This document shows positions 52,069-59,955 of a stretch of 64,000 nucleotides of DNA, piece after piece (position 1 is the first letter of the stretch; each line of letters starts with the position of its first letter). A model generated the notes under the pieces. It saw only the letters and a program-made list of their open reading frames with translations, was not told the origin of the DNA and did not search any database. The stretch comes from Chromobacterium amazonense (GTDB lineage Bacteria; Pseudomonadota; Gammaproteobacteria; Burkholderiales; Chromobacteriaceae). The stretch covers positions 186,001 to 250,000 of the forward strand of contig NZ_MKCR01000031.1 in assembly GCF_001855565.1 (NCBI RefSeq), written 5' to 3'. The position numbers and the translations under genes are program-made.

Positions 52069-53632
52069 CGCTTGCTCCCTGGTATTGGGCGATACGCTCG
52101 CCCATATTCTTGTGGGGTTTGGCGCGCCACAGACCGCGCTGCAAATCGGCGCGCGCCTTCACCACCTTGGCCATATCCATCTCCTCAATCGGCGCGCACA
52201 GCACCCAATAATCGAACAATTCCAGCGCCAGCCGGCGCAGCGGCGGCAGCCAGGCCGCGAAAACCTCCGCCTGCGCGGCGACATCCAACTGCGGCGCCTT
52301 GGCTAGGCTATTCACTGCCAGATAGAACAGGCTCTCGCTGCGCAGCCAGAAGCTCTGTTCGATGGCTGGTTCCTTCTTCTCCATATTGCGAGCCTTCTTG
52401 ACGCCATCCCCCAGCATCAGCGCACTTTGCCTGGCGACTTCCAGCAACTGGCGCACGGCCTCGATGAAGTGCGGCTCGTCCTGGCTGATCAAACCAAACC
52501 AGGGCAGCGTGACATCGCGCCAGGCTTCGGCCTTCATATTGTCCATCTGGTAACCAAAGCACCACAGCCGCGCCTCGCCATCCTGTTGGAGCTTGTCCGC
52601 CTTGCCGCGCCGGCGGTTGAAGTCCCATACCGTCCGCGCCGGCTTTTCGTCGTCGTTCTCGCCCAGGGTCAGGCTCAGCCAATGGCGGTAGCCGCCGGCC
52701 GCGCGGCCGCCCTTGGTGGAGATGGGCGGCTTGCTGATGTCTTTGGGGTCGGTCAGATAGGGCGTAAGCGGATGCAGCCAGGGGCCGGTGTAATTGATGC
52801 CGTAATTGCGGGTGAGGTACTGGCGGAACAAGGCGTCGTGCGCCTCTCCGCAGACCTCGCACACCCCGGCGGCCACGTTGTCCGCGTCCAGCCGGATGCG
52901 GCGCGGCATGCTCCAGTACGCCTGGGCAGGATGCACATCCTCAGGCAAGGTTTCGACACCGCTCTTGTCGCTAACGCGGGTGGCGGCCAGCCAAGGCAGC
53001 TTGGCGGACAGCGGCAAGTCCGCTCGCCAGGCGGCGTCCTCGCCATCCAGCGGCAGCACGTTCAGCCACAGCTTGCGCCACAGCGAGGCGTCGGCGTTCT
53101 CCGGCAACACCAGCGTGGTCAGCGGCCCGCCGCCGCGCAGCGAAGTCCTATGCCCCACGCCGCCGCTGGGCGCGTTGATCTGCAAGGTGAACAAGGCTTG
53201 CGCCGCGCAGCCCTCGCACAGGCCCTGCCAGCCGGCCAGCTTGTTGAAGAACAGGTTGGAGTCGGAGCCGGTGTCTATCAGCAGCTCGGCGGTGCTTTTG
53301 GCGTTGCCTTCCAGCTTGGTGTCGCGGTCCTGCATGAAGGCGATGTCGCCGGTCAGCTCAAAAGCCGGCCGCAGTGGCGTGAGCCAAGCCTCCAGCTCCG
53401 TCGCGCTGGGCGGCTCGTTCCAATAGCCCAGCCAGTCATTCAGATTGCCCGGCGCCGCAGCTGTTTGCAGCAGGCCGATAAGCAGCTGATACAGCGCGCC
53501 GCGAAAATCCGCGCGCGGCGCCAGCACATCCACCACCTCCGGGTCCGCCGCGTCGTAGACGCTGCCCGGCGACACGCTGCCATCGCGCCGTTTGAAGCGG
53601 AGCCAAGTTGCATTTGCAGCTAGGAGATTCAT
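52049..53632 (-). CDS. cse1: Cascade large subunit Cse1 (CasA/Cas8e)
   Basis: A 527-residue Cas8e that recognises the PAM and recruits Cas3. The zinc-finger-like CEGCAAQALF and CEVCGEAHDALF pairs, the L1-loop region and NYGINYTGPWLHPLTPY are seen in the family. The start ATG at 53632 follows AAGGA, which lies in the last codons of a 59-residue membrane ORF ending 5 bp upstream. Its predicted promoter at 53850-53877 overlaps the pseudo-spacer target. Confidence 0.94.
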   Translation of the reverse strand: MNLLAANATWLRFKRRDGSVSPGSVYDAADPEVVDVLAPRADFRGALYQLLIGLLQTAAAPGNLNDWLGYWNEPPSATELEAWLTPLRPAFELTGDIAFMQDRDTKLEGNAKSTAELLIDTGSDSNLFFNKLAGWQGLCEGCAAQALFTLQINAPSGGVGHRTSLRGGGPLTTLVLPENADASLWRKLWLNVLPLDGEDAAWRADLPLSAKLPWLAATRVSDKSGVETLPEDVHPAQAYWSMPRRIRLDADNVAAGVCEVCGEAHDALFRQYLTRNYGINYTGPWLHPLTPYLTDPKDISKPPISTKGGRAAGGYRHWLSLTLGENDDEKPARTVWDFNRRRGKADKLQQDGEARLWCFGYQMDNMKAEAWRDVTLPWFGLISQDEPHFIEAVRQLLEVARQSALMLGDGVKKARNMEKKEPAIEQSFWLRSESLFYLAVNSLAKAPQLDVAAQAEVFAAWLPPLRRLALELFDYWVLCAPIEEMDMAKVVKARADLQRGLWRAKPHKNMGERIAQYQGASDEAVSQ

Positions 53633-53637
53633 GATGC

Positions 53638-53817
53638 CTAGTCCTTGAAGTCAACATTTACGCCGCGAGGCGAACTAACTTTACGCACTCTCAGCACAAC
53701 GATCACAATCGCTACCGCTAAACCAATGGCACAGATGACGGCGCACATCCCCAGATAGTTCTGATCAATACCACCACACAACCATGCGATAAAGACTTCA
53801 ACAAAATTGGCACGCAC
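53638..53817 (-). CDS. Small single-span membrane protein heading the Cascade operon
   Basis: From GTG 53817 (GGGGGTG eight bases upstream) a 59-residue peptide is encoded: an amphipathic N-terminus (VRANFVEVFIAWLCGG), one membrane span (MCAVICAIGLAVAIVIVVL) and a basic tail (RVRKVSSPRG). It begins just after the predicted Cascade promoter and ends 5 bp before cse1, whose ribosome binding site overlaps its last codons. The frame is open further upstream to a TTG at 53967, but that part crosses the promoter and pseudo-repeats. No such gene is known in E. coli-type I-E loci. It might anchor or regulate Cascade, or be a toxic peptide; function unknown. Confidence 0.5.
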   Translation of the reverse strand: MRANFVEVFIAWLCGGIDQNYLGMCAVICAIGLAVAIVIVVLRVRKVSSPRGVNVDFKD

Positions 53818-53849
53818 GATAACACCCCCGAATTTGGCTGGACGATTTA

Positions 53850-53877
53850 ATCGTAGCACAAAATCAGAAGCAGTAAA
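53850..53877 (-). promoter_or_regulatory. Predicted promoter of the Cascade operon
   Basis: On the minus strand TTTACT (53877-53872), a 16-bp spacer and TACGAT (53855-53850) with an upstream TG one base away, an extended -10. Start would be near 53843, 25 bp before the 59-residue ORF. The -35 lies inside the pseudo-spacer target. Confidence 0.5.
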
Positions 53878-53891
53878 AAACGATCTGAAAA
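53868..53891 (+). promoter_or_regulatory. PAM-flanked target of the pseudo-spacer, over the Cascade promoter
   Basis: AAG (53868-53870) is the canonical type I-E PAM. The following 21 bases (53871-53891, CAGTAAAAAACGATCTGAAA then A) match the pseudo-spacer at 53955-53975 at 16 positions. Mismatches are at 6, 8, 12, 18 and 21; positions 6, 12 and 18 are the ones flipped out and unread in Cascade. The site covers the predicted -35 box. Confidence 0.65.
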
Positions 53892-53925
53892 TGAAACTCT
53901 CAGTCCAGAATCTGCTACCCTCAAG

Positions 53926-54004
53926 TAGCTCCTCAACTTTTTGGGGATGAACCGCAGTACACAACAATCTGCAATATGTTCCCCACTTTTGTGGGGATGA
54001 TACC
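53926..54004 (+). ncRNA. Degenerate CRISPR mini-array (CreR/CreA-like cas-regulating RNA)
   Basis: Two diverged repeats flank a 21-nt pseudo-spacer on the plus strand, opposite to both real arrays. Pseudo-repeat 1 (53926-53954) keeps GGGGATGAACCG, so the 8-nt handle ATGAACCG is identical to real repeats, and TCCTC can pair with GGGGA. Pseudo-repeat 2 (53976-54004) keeps TGTTCCCC and GGGGATGA; its stem is CCCCAC/GTGGGG where real repeats have CCCCGC/GCGGGG, a compensatory change that preserves pairing. The pseudo-spacer (53955-53975) starts CAGTACACAACAATC. Cas6e processing would give a short crRNA-like guide. Confidence 0.65.
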
Positions 54005-54026
54005 CCAGGCGGCCCCGGCCGCCTGG
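54005..54026. terminator. Stem-loop between the mini-array and the cas3 end
   Basis: CCAGGCGG-CCCCGG-CCGCCTGG, a perfect 8-bp stem immediately after pseudo-repeat 2 and 2 bp after the cas3 stop on the other strand. It could end both transcripts, though T tracts are short. Confidence 0.5.
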
Positions 54027-54027
54027 T

Positions 54028-56766
54028 TCACGTCCATAACAGCCCCAACTCCAGGCTGTACTTCACCGCCACTTCCCTGCCCCTGATATCGACGCCCTGC
54101 CCCATCCACGCGCCCGCCTCTTCACCGGCAAGCAGAGGCAAGACCAAGTCGTACTCGCTCAGCCAGGGTTGCTCCTGCGCCAAACGATCCAGCATGAGCT
54201 TGAAGCGCTGCCGCCAGGCCGGCGCGATGTCCTTGAGCTTGTTGGCGTCCACTCGCAGCGCGGACAGCTGCCATTGCAGGCGCGGATCGCCGCTTGGGAA
54301 CAGCGGCCGCAAGGCCTCACCATCGGCCACTGCCAGATAAACCAGCCGCGTCTCGTCAGCCAGCCGGGTGGCGACGTCGCTGTCTTCGACCCAGTGCTTG
54401 CTGCTGTCTTCGCAGTAGCCCTTTTCCCAATCCAGCCCATTGAACAGCGCCATGCTGCGCTGGCTCATCGCCTCACCCAGGCATTTATTGGCGGCAGCGT
54501 GCAGTTCAGCCGGCGTTTCACGTTCGCTGGCCCCGCCATACACGGCCTCCACCAACTGCCGCACCGCGCCGGCTTCGCCGATTTCTCCAGGCGACACGAT
54601 GCCGCCCGCCTCCAGCAAGGCCTGCTGGGTCTGCCATAGCTTGGCGGAATCTGGGTATACGTACTGCGCGCCGGGAAACAGCCGGCCATACCAATCGGCC
54701 TTGGCTTCTTCATCCGGCTCCGGGCCATAGACGTAGAGCACAGGCTGCGGCCGCTGCTCCAGGCACCGCGCTGGAGGCGTGCCATCTGGCCACGGCTGGC
54801 CATCGGTCTGGCGGGCGTGGCGCTGCAAGCGGCCGGCGCGCTGGATCAGCAGGTCTATCGGCGCCAAGTCGCTGACCATCACGTCTACGTCGAAATCCAA
54901 ACTCTGTTCCAATACTTGAGAGCCGATCAGCACCCGTCCCGAGCGCGTGGCGGCATCGGAATGCTTGCCCAGCGCGTCCAATACTTTGTCTTCTATCTCC
55001 AACCGATGCCCCATCGCGTAACGGCTATGGAATAGGTGCAGCCTATCGGCGGGGATGGCATCCCGCAGCAGGTCAAAGGCGCGACGGGCGTCGTCCACAG
55101 TATTGCGCACCCAGCACACGCAGCGGCCGGTATGCGCTTGCTGGATGATCCGCTCGATCACAGCCTGTTCATCATGCAGATGCGCCACCCGCACCTTGCG
55201 CTTGACCTCGCGGCGGGTTTCACAGGGCTGCTGATGGAAGGCGGAGGCGGAAAGATGGCTGGCCAAGGGATAATCCGGCAGAAAGGCTTGGCTGAGGCCA
55301 GGCTGGGCCAAGCCTTGGCGATAAGCGTTCAGCAACTCGCGCTTGATCTGCTCCGGCAAGGTGGCGGACAACAGCACCGCGCTGCCGCCTTGCGCCGCGT
55401 GCCAGCGCAGCAAACCGGCCAACAGCGTGCGCACATAGGGGTCGAAACCGTGCACTTCATCAACCACCAACACCTTGCTGCTCAGCCCCAGCAAGCGCAG
55501 CGACTGGTGCCGCACCGGCAGCGCGGCCAGCAAGGCCTGGTCTATGGAGCCGACGCCGGCCTGCGCCAGCAAAGCCTTTTTATTGTTATCCGCAAGCCAG
55601 GCATTGCAGCTCATGCCTGCCGAGGCATCGTCCTTGGCATAGGGCTTGCCGCCACTTTGCACGCTGAGCGCGAAGTCCTCCACCAACTGGCGCGCGGAAT
55701 GCGCCAACACCAGAGACGGCCGCTCGCCATCGGCGAACAGCTTGCGATACACGCCGCCCACGCGGCGATACATTTGGTTGGCCGTGGCCATGGTGGGCAG
55801 GGCGAAGTACAGGCCATCGGCCAGCCCTGCCGCCATCAGACGACGCGCCAGAATCAGCGCCGCCTCGGTCTTGCCGGCGCCGGTCACGTCTTCCAGCAGG
55901 AAAAGCTGCGGTCCATCGGCCAGGGACACGCTGGCGACGTAACGCTGCAAAGGCGTGGGAGAAGACAGATAGGGGATGAAGCGGGTCAACTGATCCGCGC
56001 CGGCATAAGGCGCGCTAGCACTGGCAGTGATGCCGGAGACGGCCAGGGCCCGCCGCGCAGCCGGGCGGGCATGCTCATGCCAATAGTCCGCAAGCGCCAT
56101 GGGCCGGGATCGGTAGGGAAAATGATATTGGTTGGAGCCTATCCAGTCCGCCAGCACCATCAGGCCGGCAAGCTGCCAGCCCAGGCGCGGATCAAGTTCA
56201 TGGACAGGCATAGGCAAAGAACCGACCAAGGCCGCGGCGTCGCAGGCAAAGGCCAGCGCGACGTCCATATCGTCCGGCAGAAAGTGATCGCTGGCCCGCA
56301 AGCGTCTGGCCCCGCCCTCCCGCGGCGGCTGGCCATGATGGCCGCAGACGATGCGCCACCAGTCATCCCAATATTCGCGGTTCGCCACCGGCATGACCTC
56401 CGCCGGCAAGCTATCTTGCAGATGATCCATCCATAACAAGAAGCCCAGGCTATCGTGGCGCAGCGTGTATTGCGGCGCGCGCCCCACCGGCACCAAATCG
56501 ACACAACCCGGCGGCAGAATGGCCTGAAAACTGCGGGCGAACTTGCCCGTATCGTGCAAGATGGCGAAATACACCGCTGCCGCGCGGAACTGCTCCACGC
56601 TCCAGCCCTGGCTGGCTGCGCAACCCGCCACCCAAATCGGCCGTAGATCCAGCAGAGCCTCCATCACCGCCGCCACGTCGAGCATGTGGAAAGGCAGCAA
56701 ATGCCAGCGCTCGCCCGCATCGTCACGCGGCGAGGATTTTCCCCTGTATCGCCAATACGCTTGCAT
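54028..56766 (-). CDS. cas3: CRISPR-associated helicase/nuclease Cas3
   Basis: A 912-residue HD-nuclease and SF2 helicase that degrades DNA marked by Cascade. The HD domain has FHMLDVAAV, ILHDTGKFARSFQ and VCGHHGQPP; the helicase has DVTGAGKTEAAL (Walker A), VVDEVHGFDPYV (DEVH), LLSATLP, QVLEQSLDFDVD and LIQRAGRLQRH; an accessory C-terminal domain follows. GGAGGATCC precedes the ATG at 56766. It is separated from cse1 by 395 bp holding the mini-array and promoter, and its own promoter must lie in 56767-56965. Confidence 0.96.
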   Translation of the reverse strand: MQAYWRYRGKSSPRDDAGERWHLLPFHMLDVAAVMEALLDLRPIWVAGCAASQGWSVEQFRAAAVYFAILHDTGKFARSFQAILPPGCVDLVPVGRAPQYTLRHDSLGFLLWMDHLQDSLPAEVMPVANREYWDDWWRIVCGHHGQPPREGGARRLRASDHFLPDDMDVALAFACDAAALVGSLPMPVHELDPRLGWQLAGLMVLADWIGSNQYHFPYRSRPMALADYWHEHARPAARRALAVSGITASASAPYAGADQLTRFIPYLSSPTPLQRYVASVSLADGPQLFLLEDVTGAGKTEAALILARRLMAAGLADGLYFALPTMATANQMYRRVGGVYRKLFADGERPSLVLAHSARQLVEDFALSVQSGGKPYAKDDASAGMSCNAWLADNNKKALLAQAGVGSIDQALLAALPVRHQSLRLLGLSSKVLVVDEVHGFDPYVRTLLAGLLRWHAAQGGSAVLLSATLPEQIKRELLNAYRQGLAQPGLSQAFLPDYPLASHLSASAFHQQPCETRREVKRKVRVAHLHDEQAVIERIIQQAHTGRCVCWVRNTVDDARRAFDLLRDAIPADRLHLFHSRYAMGHRLEIEDKVLDALGKHSDAATRSGRVLIGSQVLEQSLDFDVDVMVSDLAPIDLLIQRAGRLQRHARQTDGQPWPDGTPPARCLEQRPQPVLYVYGPEPDEEAKADWYGRLFPGAQYVYPDSAKLWQTQQALLEAGGIVSPGEIGEAGAVRQLVEAVYGGASERETPAELHAAANKCLGEAMSQRSMALFNGLDWEKGYCEDSSKHWVEDSDVATRLADETRLVYLAVADGEALRPLFPSGDPRLQWQLSALRVDANKLKDIAPAWRQRFKLMLDRLAQEQPWLSEYDLVLPLLAGEEAGAWMGQGVDIRGREVAVKYSLELGLLWT

Positions 56767-56965
56767 GGATCCTCCGGCACAAACCAGTCAGCTCAATAGA
56801 CATGATCTAAGCGCGCAGGCTAGCAGCATTTCAATCGAATGTCATTTCACTTTTCAACTGTCTCCACAAGAAATTCATCACATGAAAATACTGCGCGAGG
56901 CATACAGAATCAGGCACGCTGGCATAAGGAGCACAGGCTGACAACCTCGACCTCAAACTCTGGCC
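56767..56965. promoter_or_regulatory. cas3 upstream region and trailer of array 2
   Basis: A 199-bp AT-richer region. On the minus strand TTGAAA elements occur near 56855-56835, but no clear -35/-10 pair stands out. No gene or pseudo-spacer match was found. Confidence 0.4.
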
Positions 56966-57420
56966 CAGTTCATCCCCGCTCACGCGGGGAACACGCGCAG
57001 CGGCTTGCCGTTGACGCCTACGATTTCGGTTCATCCCCGCTCGCGCGGGGAACACCATTGCTGCTCCATCTCGGCGTCGATGACTGGCGGTTCATCCCCG
57101 CTCGCGCGGGGAACACGCCACCCTGCCCAGCGTGCATGACCTCGACACCGGTTCATCCCCGCTCGCGCGGGGAACACTTGAGACTACCCAGGAAATCGAT
57201 CGACGAGGCCGGTTCATCCCCGCTCGCGCGGGGAACACGACGGATTAGCCACCGGCTATGCTCGGGCTGCGGTTCATCCCCGCTCGCGCGGGGAACACTA
57301 AAGAGGATGCGGAATCAAAATCGCATGTTTCGGTTCATCCCCGCTCGCGCGGGGAACACGAGACAGCATGCGCTTTGACGAATGGATGCAGCGGTTCATC
57401 CCCGCTCGCGCGGGGAACGC
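56966..57420 (-). CRISPR. Type I-E CRISPR array 2 (8 repeats, 7 spacers)
   Basis: 29-bp repeats at 61-bp spacing, with 32-bp spacers except one of 31 bp (57239-57269). The repeat differs from array 1 in the loop and adjacent stem (CCCCGC-TCGC-GCGGGG against CCCCGC-GCCT-GCGGGG). The leader-distal repeat at 56966 has two changes, and the leader-proximal one at 57392-57420 has one (ending AACGC). The leader at 57421 resembles that of array 1, so it is also transcribed leftwards, towards cas3. Confidence 0.96.
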
Positions 57421-57480
57421 ACCAATTTCAAGCAGCTGATTTTTAAAGACAAAAACATCAAGCAAAATCCTACCGATTTT
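57421..57480 (-). promoter_or_regulatory. Leader of CRISPR array 2
   Basis: AT-rich sequence adjoining the last repeat. It shares ordered blocks with the array 1 leader (ACCAATT, CAAGCA/G, CTGATT, ACAAAAACA, ACCGATTTT), so both arrays can probably be served by the same Cas1-Cas2. Between here and 57584 no gene is seen. Confidence 0.75.
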
Positions 57481-57584
57481 CCCGCCTAAAAATTCAGCGC
57501 CTGAATCATCGCGACCACAGCGTCTGCCGCCGTTATCTAGAGCACTTTACCACGCGAAAACGCCATCGGAATGATCGCGCCGCG

Positions 57585-59828
57585 CTAATTTCCCGTGCAA
57601 TCCACCACGCGCAACAGGCGCGGCGCTTGTCCGGCCGGCTGGGCCAGCAGGCTTTGCGGCGGCAAGGTCTGTTTGCCGTATGCGGCGGGCGCCATGCCGA
57701 AGTTGGCGGTGAGCAGGCTGCCGTCGGCAAAGCGGGTTTGCTGCAAAGTGCGTTCCGGGTTGAGCCAGCTGAATCCGGTCATGGCCTGGGCGGCCAGTTG
57801 CTGGTGCAGCGGACGGAAGGCGCGGTCGGCGCATTGCAGCTGCGGCAGCCGGCTTTTGAGGCTGGCGGCGGACAGGTGGAACAGCGGCGGAACGTTGTAC
57901 AGCCATTGCGCCAGCAGGTTGTCGGCATAGGCGTTGCTGAACTTCAGGTTGTCGTACAGCCAGTGGTTGGTGGTGACGATTGAGCCGTGGAATACGGCCT
58001 GGTACAGCGGCAACCGATATTCGGGGCTGTAATAAAGATCGCGGTAGGGCTGTTTGAGCGGGACCTGCTTGAAGAAGGTTTCCGGCTGGTCCGCCGGGAA
58101 CCAGCGGCCCAGATAGTATGGCGACTTCTGGTTTTTCTGCAGATCCGGGTCGCCCCACCCTAGCACGGGCACCTGCATGCCGTGGGCAAAGGCGATGCCG
58201 CGGCTGGTGGTGGCGTTGCCCATTTCCGACCCCACCGGCAGCTGGTAGGCGTCGGCCACCCATTGCATGGATTGTTCGTAGCCTTGCGCCATGGCCGACT
58301 TGGCGGTGTGGCGGCCCGGGGTGAAATCGTCAAACGCCATGCCGGTGGCGTAGGCATCGAGGAACCAGCTGTTGAAGCCGACGGCGGACATGAGCGCGCG
58401 CGTGCGCTGCTCAAGCGTGTCGCGCACGCAGGCCGGGTTGGTGTAGTAGCCGGACTGCTGGAAGCCGGCCTTCATTTTGCCGTTCTCCTGCATGACGCCG
58501 CATTTGCGATAAACCGCCTCGCCCTGCTGGGCTGTCAGCCAGTCTTCATGCTGGCCCGGCGGCAAGGCGGTTTCATAGGAGTCGTAGCTGCCCATCAGAT
58601 AGCCGGCCGCCACGCCGGCTTTCACCGCCAGCGGCTGCCACAGGCCGCCCTCCCAGTTGTCCACGCCCAGCCATAGCCGTTTCAATCCGGCCGATTGCAG
58701 CGCGTCCACCGTCTTGCGCGACAAGCCGCCGCCCCAGCGCGAGGCGTCGGCCAGCAAGGCCGGGCCAAACGCATGCTCCACCTCCACGCGCAGCTTGCGA
58801 TAGGGCGATGCCAAATCGGCCCAGGCCGGCTGCGGCCCCAGCCAACCGGCGCGCGCCTCCGCGGTGAGCGCCTGGTTGACGGCGTTTATCAATGCCTTTT
58901 GCTGATAACGGTTGGGCCGCTTGCCCGCGCCTTGCAAGGCGGCTTTGCCCTCGCCATCGAAATGCGCGCGCAGCCGCGCGGCCAGCGGCGCCGGCCCGCG
59001 CAGCAAACGGACAAAGGCCGGCCAGTCGCGCACATCGGACACATCCAGCAGGTTATTGCCCCATAGATAGATGTGGCTGGCGCCCACCAGCTTGGCCGTT
59101 TCCGGCTGGCGGCGGATCTTGTCTTCCAGCGTCTGGTAGCGGCCTTCCGACACCAGCCACTGACGGTATCGCTGCGCGCCGGACAGCGGATTGTCGTCTC
59201 CCAAACGCAGCAGCAGCGTGAACGGCTGGTTCTGGTTCAGCGCGTTGAAGTCGTGGCTCAGCGTCAGGGCCAGGCCCTGGCCTTGCGCGGCAAAGGCCAG
59301 GCGGTTGTTGAACGGATTCAGCAGCAGCCAGTGCAGGCTGCTGCGGCCGTAGTCCATGCCCCAGAGCGGCAGGCTGAGGTTTTCCGAGGTATCCAGCCCA
59401 TCGCCGGCAAAGCCAGGCAGAAAATCCTGCCACAGCTTGCTGCCTTCCGGGATATAGCTGCCTTCCGCCAGCGGCAGGATCAGGCCGCGGCCCATCGCGG
59501 AAGGCGGTTGTCGCAACAGCTCCACGCGGCCCGGGGCCGCGGCATTGAGCGTCAACCGCAGATCGCGCCCTTCCAGGCGGGCCAGCCAATGGTAGCGTCC
59601 ATCGTCCCATTGCCACAGCGCGTTGTGCGCTTCCTGCTCCAGCGCGGATACCGCATGCGGCGCCACGCCGTCGGAAAGCGTCCGCTTGCCGCCGCCGGCC
59701 GGTTCCACCTTGATGGCCAAGGTAGCCGGCTCCAGTTCCACCCGCCACGCTTCATTCTGCAACACGATGCCCGCCCAGGCAGACAGCGGCAGCATGGCCA
59801 ACAAGCCCCATCCATACTTCAAACGCAT
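57585..59828 (-). CDS. Secreted glycoside hydrolase, GH101/GH129-like
   Basis: A 747-residue protein with a signal peptide (YGWGLLAMLPLSAWA). A beta-rich N-domain is followed by a barrel-like region with LWLGVDNWEGGLW, YLMGSYDSYETALPPGQHEDW and WFLDAYATGMAFDDFTPG, then HGMQVPVLGWGDPD. The order resembles endo-alpha-N-acetylgalactosaminidase relatives (GH101/GH129, PF11308-like), which act on mucin-type glycans. This is pattern recognition only; other glycosidase families are possible. AAGGAATAAGC precedes the ATG at 59828. Confidence 0.6.
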   Translation of the reverse strand: MRLKYGWGLLAMLPLSAWAGIVLQNEAWRVELEPATLAIKVEPAGGGKRTLSDGVAPHAVSALEQEAHNALWQWDDGRYHWLARLEGRDLRLTLNAAAPGRVELLRQPPSAMGRGLILPLAEGSYIPEGSKLWQDFLPGFAGDGLDTSENLSLPLWGMDYGRSSLHWLLLNPFNNRLAFAAQGQGLALTLSHDFNALNQNQPFTLLLRLGDDNPLSGAQRYRQWLVSEGRYQTLEDKIRRQPETAKLVGASHIYLWGNNLLDVSDVRDWPAFVRLLRGPAPLAARLRAHFDGEGKAALQGAGKRPNRYQQKALINAVNQALTAEARAGWLGPQPAWADLASPYRKLRVEVEHAFGPALLADASRWGGGLSRKTVDALQSAGLKRLWLGVDNWEGGLWQPLAVKAGVAAGYLMGSYDSYETALPPGQHEDWLTAQQGEAVYRKCGVMQENGKMKAGFQQSGYYTNPACVRDTLEQRTRALMSAVGFNSWFLDAYATGMAFDDFTPGRHTAKSAMAQGYEQSMQWVADAYQLPVGSEMGNATTSRGIAFAHGMQVPVLGWGDPDLQKNQKSPYYLGRWFPADQPETFFKQVPLKQPYRDLYYSPEYRLPLYQAVFHGSIVTTNHWLYDNLKFSNAYADNLLAQWLYNVPPLFHLSAASLKSRLPQLQCADRAFRPLHQQLAAQAMTGFSWLNPERTLQQTRFADGSLLTANFGMAPAAYGKQTLPPQSLLAQPAGQAPRLLRVVDCTGN

Positions 59829-59955
59829 GCTTATTCCTTAACAATGTATTTACAGCATGTGCTTAAGACCATGCTTGCGCGCGAAAATTCGCCAATGGTG
59901 ATATTGCATGGCTGGCCGTGGTAAGCTCGCGCCGTTCGCAATTTGTTAAAGAAAC

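Noticed and set aside
53901-53918. Second partial match to the pseudo-spacer (CAGTCCAGAATCTGC)
   Set aside because: It needs a gap to align and lacks an AAG-type PAM (TCT precedes it).
53638-53967. 109-codon frame from a TTG in the cas3-cse1 gap
   Set aside because: Its first 50 codons cross pseudo-repeat 1, the pseudo-spacer target and the predicted promoter and have no ribosome binding site. Only the 59-codon part from GTG 53817 is kept.
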